This document shows, piece by piece, positions 57,230 through 64,000 of a stretch of DNA of 64,000 nucleotides (position 1 is the first letter of the stretch; every line of letters begins with the position of its first letter). Both the position numbers and the translations under genes were made by a program. The notes beneath the pieces are model-generated. The model was not told where the DNA came from, did not search any database, and saw only the letters and a list, made by a program, of their open reading frames with translations. The stretch comes from Globodera rostochiensis (taxonomy: Eukaryota > Nematoda > Chromadorea > Rhabditida > Heteroderidae), in the NCBI GenBank assembly GCA_018350325.1, contig JAEVLN010000036.1, forward strand, positions 427,531 through 491,530. The letters are read 5' to 3'.

Positions 57230-57282
57230 TGTGCTCCAGTCCGGGTAAAATCACATGTCATATGGTAACGAGCGCCTTTTTG
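57230..57282 (+). CDS. Possible small exon
   Basis: GTGCTCCAG acceptor opens PGKITCHM to a GTAACG donor; a second phase reads HMSYGNERLFVGR to GTATTA. One of the two is likely an exon. Confidence 0.3.
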
Positions 57283-57763
57283 TAGGCAGAGTATTATATA
57301 TTATATTGTGTTTTTCAAGATTAATTTTAATAATTCATTTATAATGTTTTTTAAATTATGTAATTATTGAGCAGCGCCAAATTGTTATTTATGGTAATAA
57401 AAATGAGTTCCTTGATGTTTTTTATGCATTTAAATGATTTTAAGTCGTACTTTTCATTTCAATGTTAGTATATAATTCTTTTAATACATTTCATTTAAAT
57501 AGATGTAATTTAACATGTTATTCCAGTTAATATATTGTAAAACCCTTTTTCCGAACTCCGTAATCGCAAATGCGAATATTATTTGAACTTTATGTTTTCA
57601 TCACTTTTTTTAGTTTTGTTATTACTGTAATAATGTTTTGTTGTTTTAAATATTAAGGGAATATTTATCTATTATTTTACTCAAGTTTTTTTATTTAACA
57701 CATTTTTACTTTCAGTCCATTTGATCTAAAGATTTTTCTTGAAATTCGTTCATCTTTTTCTAG

Positions 57764-57884
57764 AATAAATAAATATACGCTCGATTCATTTTTTAAAGAT
57801 TGCTACGACCATCCCGGCATACAGTACGACTCTTCTTTTATGAACGCCTTCGATTGTACTCGTTGCCGCTATGAGGCTCGTTAA
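57764..57884 (+). CDS. Cys-rich exon, well supported
   Basis: TTTTTCTAG acceptor opens INKYTLDSFFKDCYDHPGIQ and continues YDSSFMNAFDCTRCRYEAR to a TAA. If GCTC/GTTAAA is a donor it splices on instead. Three cysteines (C, CTRC) and a composition like an extracellular or zinc-binding module. GC-rich codons throughout. No family recognised. Confidence 0.55.
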
Positions 57885-58687
57885 AACCGATTAACTCAAA
57901 TATGTAAATCAATCCAAATTTTTTTATTTTTAACCTTTATAATTCTTTAAAGTTTTTGCTTTTTATAATACTTGAAATTTAAAAATATGGCTTTTTGCCT
58001 ACTTGATTTTATATAAAATTATCTTCAGTTTGATTAATTTAAGGTTTTAAAAAATTTAGCTTTATTTTGAAATTTTGTTTATCTTAAGTACTCTACTTTA
58101 CAATAAATCTTTCAACACATTTTTTACTTTTATTAGTACATAAAATTTTAAATGTTTCAAATCTTTAATTTACTGATACTTTAGTTATGTTATTGTAATG
58201 TTGTAACAATTGCTAATTATGAGACTCTTTAATCTGAAATAACAATTATGCAAAATCCTTGGCACTCAAACGATGGTTTATCTAGTAGATTAATAACATT
58301 AATAACAGTCAAGTTTTTCTTTAACTGTTTTCTATTATAATTAACTAATCCTTTTTTTATTTGCAGTTTTTTCGGCTGCAAATCAGGTATGAAAATATAA
58401 TGTTTTGTTTTAAAATATAATAAAAACATAATATTTGGTGCCTTCCATAAGAATAAATTGAAACTGCACCAATTTATTAATTTGTGTCTTAATCAAATTA
58501 AATAAAAATTGATTGAATAAATAAAATTAAATAAAAATAAAATTATAATTAATTGCCTTTATATTGGAATGAATATTTTGTCGTAATTTTTTTAATAAGA
58601 ATTTACTATTAACGATTATTTATGTATTTTCTATATAGACTTAAAAAATTCTCTTAATTAATTAAATTAAAAATTTACTTTTTTTAG

Positions 58688-58787
58688 AAGAAGAGCTAAA
58701 AGATTACAAAAGAATATCAACCATTGCTGCGTCGATCACCTTTCGGACCACAATTCAACTTTTTTCAAACTAAAAATGCGCGTCTCT
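58688..58787 (+). CDS. 100-nt internal exon with consensus splice sites
   Basis: TTTTTTTAG acceptor and GTAAGA donor bracket a fully open phase RRAKRLQKNINHCCVDHLSD then HNSTFFKLKMRVS. Another phase (EELKDYKRISTIAASITFRT) is open to a stop before the donor. Splice signals are among the best in the window. Confidence 0.5.
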
Positions 58788-58957
58788 GTAAGACATAATA
58801 GAAGCAAAATTTTAAAATATTGGACTTGACAGCTATTGATATATCAAACACGTATTTTAGGCAACATAGAACGCATTTTAATTAAAAAATTAGTTTCTTA
58901 ATTGAAGTGAATAAATGCGTTCATTGACAAATAAACATCTAATCCTTGAAAAATTGG

Positions 58958-59272
58958 TTAGCTAATACATTTAAAAAATTCTTGTCTTAATAAACAAAAC
59001 CAAGAAGGATAAAATGCAATTTTTTCAAATGCCGCTAAAAATAATAAATTACAAAACAGGGCTATTCTCGTCAAAGAAGAATGAAGACCGCGATGGAAGG
59101 AATGGATGATCATGATCAATTTCCATAAACCATAGAAGATTTTGTGTTCCATCTTACGCCATTGACAGGTGTTCTGCGAAGGAAGAATGAAGACCGATTG
59201 AAGAAATAATGCATGACTATATTTTCCGTTGGCGCCTTGATATTCGAATCCATTAAGTGAACATATCATCAA
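58958..59272 (-). CDS. 104-codon ORF, antisense to its domain
   Basis: Minus ATG opens MMICSLNGFEYQGANGKYSH; the frame includes CQWRKMEHKIFYGLWKLIMI and runs 104 codons. Its GC-rich part (59050-59250) contains two diverged copies of AAGAATGAAGACCG on plus. It opposes the plus-type domain; TTCGCAG/AACACC and GTAAGA inside could instead be splice sites. Confidence 0.3.
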   Translation of the reverse strand: MMICSLNGFEYQGANGKYSHALFLQSVFILPSQNTCQWRKMEHKIFYGLWKLIMIIHSFHRGLHSSLTRIALFCNLLFLAAFEKIAFYPSWFCLLRQEFFKCIS

Positions 59273-59858
59273 ACAGAGATTTATCAGCTTCTAGCACGTT
59301 TAAATGGTTCACAATTGGATGCAGCTTTTTTTAATAAATTCATTCGTGAACAAACATGCTAAAATATAATGTGATTATTTATTATTTTCTGTGAAATTTA
59401 TTACTTTATCTGGGAAGAAATGGGGCATGCAGTGCTAGTCTGGCTGTGCAAATGGGTTTTTTACAAACTTTTGGCAACCTGTATATAAGGCTATTTAATA
59501 GTTTAAAAGCATTTACATCTTTTGAACATTTATAAATTTAATTAATGTTTTTTGTAATTATTAAATTAAGTGTAATTATAATAAATTGTATTGAATGGCG
59601 TTTTTGGTAAGGTGTCACCGCGCTTGGAGGCTATTTAGATCAGCAATTAATTTCTTATATTATTTTATTTTAATTTTAAGACATTCTTCGTTCTTTGCGC
59701 AAATAGATTATATAATGGATAAATGTGATTTTGCAATGGGGCAAGTCAACAATTCTTTGTATTTTATTAGGGATGGTTTAATTTGTAAATTTTCATGTTT
59801 TTATTTATTATTTAACTTTTAAAATAATTGTATAATGTTTAGTTTCCTTTAATTCTAG

Positions 59859-59975
59859 TTTTATAGAATTACAGACAGTCACATCAGCTATTTCGATGCC
59901 TCTGCCGTATCTTGGCGCGAAAAGTGTGATGATGCCGGCATTTTACACATTTATTATTTGCAAAAAATTAAATAG
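59859..59975 (+). CDS. Terminal exon candidate, well supported
   Basis: TTTAATTCTAG acceptor opens FYRITDSHISYFDASAVSWR and continues EKCDDAGILHIYYLQKIK to TAG (38 codons). The codon mix and acceptor make a true exon likely. I do not recognise the protein. Confidence 0.55.
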   Translation, partial: FYRITDSHISYFDASAVSWREKCDDAGILHIYYLQKIK

Positions 59976-60691
59976 TAAACGCGATTAAATTTCAAAACAC
60001 TTATTTTTTCCCACATGCCTTATTATATTTAAACATAAAAGTGTAAGTTCCCCAATACGTTTTTTTAAATTGACATTACATTTTTTTAGATTTATAATTG
60101 CATTACATCAATTTATTAATTTATTTATCTGTGGATTAAAGCATATATGTGCGTGGGTACTATTTTTATTTATATTAAGGTAATGTCGTACTAAAACTCT
60201 ATCGTTGTCGTCGGCCTTTTTCTGGAAAAGGTGTCGATTCTGTTGTTTATACGATTGTTAAGGTAGTCTATATTATATTTAAACAACCTAGATATATTAT
60301 TTATTAAATTTAACTACAGACGTAATTTTGTTTCTTTTTTATTTCAATACCTTATTTTTTAGATGAATATTAATTCTATCAATTTAAATAGTTATTTAAT
60401 GATCTAATGCAATTGTAGTTTAAAAAAAATTACAACTGGGCTTTATTTAACTTTTATTTATTTAGCATGGTCTTTGTTGTACAATTTTCCTTTTTCACGC
60501 ATTTAATAAACTTTTCTTTATAATTAAAAAAAATTAAAATGAATAATTTTAAAATTTTAATTTTTAATTATATTTATAAGTATAAAAATATAAACTTAAA
60601 TATATCATTTTAGATTAACATTTTAGTTAAAAATACGACTTTTTAATTTTTTAAATTAAAATTTACATTTAATTATTTTGTGCAAATTCAG

Positions 60692-60826
60692 AATTTGTTT
60701 GTCGCTACTTCCTGTGCTTACCAGAGCAATTGCGACCATCTTTGGTGGGCCATCGCCCATCCACAACTTGACCACAAATGGGCCACAGATTTTGTTGCCA
60801 TTTTTCGTTCAAAATATTTTAAATAA
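60692..60826 (+). CDS. Exon candidate, well supported
   Basis: GCAAATTCAG acceptor opens NLFVATSCAYQSNCDHLWWA and continues IAHPQLDHKWATDFVAIFRS to TAA (44 codons). Rich in Cys, Trp and His, so a structured, perhaps secreted, domain. An overlapping ATG-led frame exists but is less convincing. Unassigned. Confidence 0.55.
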   Translation, partial: NLFVATSCAYQSNCDHLWWAIAHPQLDHKWATDFVAIFRSKYFK

Positions 60827-61021
60827 ACACATATATTATGAAGTATCAATGTTTTTGGACTAATTGTTCAGATGGGATAGTCAATTGAATTGCCGAATTC
60901 GATCACACGGTAGTAATTAAATATTTTTTTAATTATAAAATTTTATTTCATGACTTATCAAGTTTTACGTGTTTTATTAATATTACTCTCATTTTATTTT
61001 GGTTGTTGATAATTATTGGTG

Positions 61022-61102
61022 ATGTTTCTGTTTTATTACAAATTCCATCGCCTTGCCGCGTTGGAATCGCTCAGCCACCATCCAGGTGATCCATTTCGGA
61101 AC
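61022..61102 (+). CDS. Possible first exon
   Basis: ATG opens MFLFYYKFHRLAALESLSHH then PGDPFRN, ending exactly at a GTAATT donor (27 codons). GC-rich from the tenth codon. Function unknown. Confidence 0.45.
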
Positions 61103-61224
61103 GTAATTTAGTTACGGTAATGTTATTCTTTTCGTCAATGTTAACTTTAAAAAGAATTTATAAATTCATATTGCTTTTATACAATTTTAAACAAATAAAC
61201 TCCTGATAATAAGCAGTTCATCTT

Positions 61225-61490
61225 CATCTTTTTTGAATGGGAATAATTATCCCCGGCATTTCGAATAATAAAAAAAACGTTATTTTTAAAGGTTTGATTA
61301 ACATTTAAAAAGGCAAAATTTGTTTTTCCTTTTATTTAATTTTAATTCATTTTTTATTCAAAATGTTACATCTTATGCGTGGGCATATTTTAATTCAAAT
61401 TATTTATTTAAACTATATATAAATATATTTTTAAGGGTTTTTAAATTGCCATTGCTTTTTGAACTTTTTTTTTATTCGTTAATCTCTAAT
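61225..61490 (+). repeat. Paralogous block A with transposon empty site
   Basis: Matches minus 7472-7640 and then minus 6045-6098 without the 1.37-kb element in between. The junction reads AACTATATATAAATATATTT here, against AACTATATATACCGTATAACC at the occupied site. It also matches 45365-45480 for its first 110 bases. Confidence 0.7.
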
Positions 61491-61744
61491 TAACCAATAT
61501 ATCAATTTATCGAATAAATAAAAGAATTCTTATTCAAATCTTCTTACATTTAAAATATTTAATTTAAATTACCTGTATAATTGTTTAATATTTTTAAAAT
61601 TTTGTTTATTTAAAGGCTAAACAGTCAAATTTTCTGCCTCAAAATTATAAGCGCATAATGGTCAAACAATTTTCGTTAAAAAATGTCAATTGTATTTTTG
61701 TGACATAATTTATATTTTATTTTAGGATTTACTTAGTTAGTTAT

Positions 61745-61782
61745 TAGGGATGATAGCGCCGCCGTGTTTAAAAATATATAAT
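61745..61782 (+). CDS. Possible short terminal exon
   Basis: TTATTAG acceptor followed by DDSAAVFKNI and stop. Short. Confidence 0.2.
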
Positions 61783-61869
61783 AAATGACAAACAATATTG
61801 TGGAATCAATGAAATTTACGTTCAATTGGCAACTTTCGGTTTGGAACTGCATTTTTTTATTTTTTCCAG

Positions 61870-62073
61870 CATGGAGACGAGCCCGAGTATTACTTTATTT
61901 TATATTGTTGTTTTAAAGGAGTTAATTTTACTTGTTTAAAAATTATTTTGAGCATCCTGTTAAACATTAAAATTATTATAAATGAAAATTTTTGTTGTGC
62001 AAAACAGTTTATTTTAAATAATTTTTGGAATTTTTATTTTATCGCAAATGAAAGCACTTTACTTTTCATATAA
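61870..62073 (+). CDS. Exon candidate with strong acceptor
   Basis: TTTTATTTTTTCCAG opens HGDEPEYYFILYCCFKGVNF and remains open for 67 codons, turning hydrophobic and AT-rich. The first seven codons and the acceptor are convincing; CCCGA/GTATTA could be an early donor. Confidence 0.35.
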   Translation, partial: HGDEPEYYFILYCCFKGVNFTCLKIILSILLNIKIIINENFCCAKQFILNNFWNFYFIANESTLLFI

Positions 62074-62803
62074 TTCTTTCCCTGAATTAAATGTGAATAT
62101 ATAGCCATTAGCAAGGGTTAACTAATTTGGCCTTCTGTCTATTACAAAATTTAAATAAAAAAGTTAATCAAATAATCATCAAAATTATTGTTATATGCGA
62201 TAAGCCTTTCATAAAAAAATCCGTATTTTTATAAAATTCTAAAATGCTATATACATTAAAAAAGGAGAGTATAATCCATTACGCTTGTTTTATTTTTTTT
62301 ATTATCTTATTTAACTTTATGTATGCAATCACTTATTTTAATCGGCACTATCAATGCCACCAATTGAACCAATAACTTTTTGTCAGAATATTCTTATAAA
62401 TTGCTGTTATTTTCATATTACAATTTTATTTAATAAAGTCGTTATATCTAATTTAATTTATTTCTTTATTATTTTTCAATAATTATTTGGTATCATAAAT
62501 TATTTATAGTTTTTATTTATTTGTTTAATTTTTAAATAAATCTAATAGTTCGTTTGTAATAAACGCACCTTTTTATTTAATTCACTGTAAGTTTATTTTT
62601 AATAATTTTAAGTTAATATTTCCTTTGTAAATATTTGCTTAAATGTTTAAAATTTATATTTCAATTATAATAAAAAGAAGTAAACAATTTTATACTCAAA
62701 TTATATTTCCTGTTTAAATATATTATTTTATGTGATGGCTTTTTATGAGTTTGATAAACTTCTTGCTCCTCCTTATTCTAGGCGTGCCCTCTTGACAATG
62801 TTT

Positions 62804-62994
62804 TTAAAATTGATAAATATAAAATTTGTTTAAACTGATAGGAGGAGCCTTCCCTTTTTTGATAGGTTTAACAAAGATTTTACGGTGATATTTTTGAGAG
62901 CACAAAATCTGATCGGTCATCTCACGCTCGCGATCGAGTGTTGAAGCCTCCGATTTTTTGCCGCTTCTCTGGCTAAGAATTTTGCGACGCACTC
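62804..62994 (-). CDS. 62-codon exon candidate, basic protein
   Basis: TTTAACAG acceptor on minus opens VRRKILSQRSGKKSEASTLD, then REREMTDQILCSQKYHRKIF and VKPIKKGKAPPISLN before a stop. Highly charged and open across the whole GC-rich island. On plus the island is covered only by two different frames. It opposes the T-rich plus domain. Confidence 0.45.
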
Positions 62995-63454
62995 CTGTTA
63001 AATGGTTTCTTTATTTTTCTTTGGAGAAATTTCTTTTAATTAATGATATTTTTTATTTACGGATTTTGTTTTTTATTGAAAAGGTTCATTCCAATTTTTA
63101 AGCTCAATAATCAAATATAAAATTTCAATAAACCAACTTGTTTATTTTAATGTATTTTTAATGTTAATGTTTTCATATTAACAAAATTCAAGCTGGATGC
63201 AGGCTCGATAAAATGCAGAAACCACATATAATCGAATCACACTAAACTTCCATATCGTTTAAATGAAGAAAGTTCTGACAACGCTCAATTTTAATTATTT
63301 TTTGAGTCGGTCTTTTTATTTTGTTTAAATAATTGAATATGCTTTAGTAAATATATTCTTTTTATTAAGTTGTTACTTTATATTAAAAAAGTTGCATTAT
63401 TTAAAAAGTAACGACTTTAAGTTTAATTTAATTTATGGTTTATTTTTTTTTTAG

Positions 63455-63574
63455 AATTTTTGTTATCTTCAATCCAGTCAAGAGAATAGGCCCAGGTTGC
63501 CGCCCGTAACACCATCCAAAAAGGTCGCTATTGCGTTTAACAATTCCATTTCGAATTCCTTTAACCTTCGATAA
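63455..63574 (+). CDS. Terminal exon candidate, well supported
   Basis: A run of T ending TTTTAG opens NFCYLQSSQENRPRLPPVTP and continues SKKVAIAFNNSISNSFNLR to TAA (39 codons). Pro, Ser and Asn rich, probably disordered. Strand agrees with the domain. Confidence 0.5.
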   Translation, partial: NFCYLQSSQENRPRLPPVTPSKKVAIAFNNSISNSFNLR

Positions 63575-64000
63575 ACAAAATTAAAGATTTGATCGAATTT
63601 AAATTATGGTTAGATAAAAGAAAAAGAGTATCGAGCTTAAAAATTATTTATCAATGACACAAAAGTGTAAAGTATTAATATATACCAAAATCAAACTTGC
63701 AAAATAATTCAAATAAACTTGATTATTAACATATAAAATGCGGCACCCAAACGCTCGTAACAATACTATAATAAATTTAATATTTTTGTAAATAAAGTTT
63801 TTCAATTTTAACACATTTACAATTTAAAATCCTCGTTGTCAATAATAAAATATAATTTATTTTCTTTCAAGTGATTATATTTATAAGTTACTTTTTAAAA
63901 TTATAAATTTATAAGAAACAAAAAAATTTTATTTCTAATCTTGGATAATTTATATAAATCTTTTAAAATTCGATAAACAAAATTAAGATTTGATCGAATT
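63567..64000. repeat. Direct repeat at the window edge
   Basis: TTCGATAAACAAAATTAA(A)GATTTGATCGAATT occurs at 63567-63600 and again at 63970-64000, where the window ends. The sequence between is A-rich. The second copy is cut by the edge, so the full repeat length is unknown. Confidence 0.65.

Larger units (their letters stand above)
56730..63640 (+). other. T-rich domain with the best plus-strand exons
   Basis: Plus T-rich. Exon candidates with strong acceptors lie at 56.9, 57.8, 58.7, 59.9, 60.7, 61.9 and 63.5 kb and an ATG exon at 61.0 kb. How many genes they form is not clear. Intervals between them are AT-rich introns by appearance. Confidence 0.45.

Overview
This window is nuclear DNA of a eukaryote. 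It is very AT-rich, by eye close to four fifths A+T, and no bacterial-style gene runs through it. Coding information appears as small GC-richer islands of about 20-250 bases, separated by long AT-rich stretches and bounded by GT...AG sites with (T)nAG or TTTCAG acceptors. Short exons, T-rich introns and a casein-kinase/TTBK-like kinase fragment suggest a metazoan, most likely a nematode. That assignment is an inference, and no complete gene can be assembled by eye.

Layout. The strand carrying the T-rich introns alternates: minus at about 1-19.2 kb, plus 19.2-28 kb, plus again 29.8-30.9 kb, minus 31-36 kb, plus 36-36.95 kb, minus 37-45.4 kb, plus 45.4-48.3 kb, minus 48.3-50.5 kb, plus 50.5-52.5 kb, minus 52.6-56.7 kb and plus 56.7-63.6 kb. 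Exon candidates with good splice sites mostly follow this rule. Recognisable pieces are an AAA+ (FtsH/YME1-like) Walker A exon at 7.9-8.1 kb (minus), a broken CK1/TTBK-like kinase at 20.9-21.2 kb (minus, antisense to its surroundings), and weaker PP2C-like, LRR-like, F-box-like and BTB-like islands. The best unassigned exons are at 18.2, 15.7, 5.9 and 5.0 kb (minus) and at 24.2, 46.6-47.6, 56.9, 57.8, 58.7, 59.9, 60.7, 61.0 and 63.5 kb (plus).

Mobile DNA is the clearest content. Several miniature elements have hAT-type ends (TAGGG or CAGGG) and 8-bp target duplications: 3.16-4.07, 32.24-33.27, 35.77-35.95, 39.36-40.46 kb and two copies inside a large palindrome at 28.09-28.80 kb. Each family has its own short iterated, self-complementary motif just inside the ends. 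Several families with unrelated motifs share the same GC-rich hairpin module, and some also carry tRNA-like A/B boxes. A separate 1.37-kb TIR element at 6.10-7.47 kb carries a decayed, internally deleted transposase with a CENP-B/pogo-like helix-turn-helix; a paralogous sequence at 61.4 kb preserves its empty site.

Paralogous blocks recur in the window: 7.5/45.4/61.3 kb, 7.8/47.9 kb, 17.8/19.0 kb, 22.9/30.4 kb, 27.5/51.0 kb, and inverted 45.7/48.6 kb. This suggests local duplication of a gene family along with the transposons. Exon calls rest on open frames and splice-like sites only, and many islands are also open on the other strand, so confidence for them is moderate to low.
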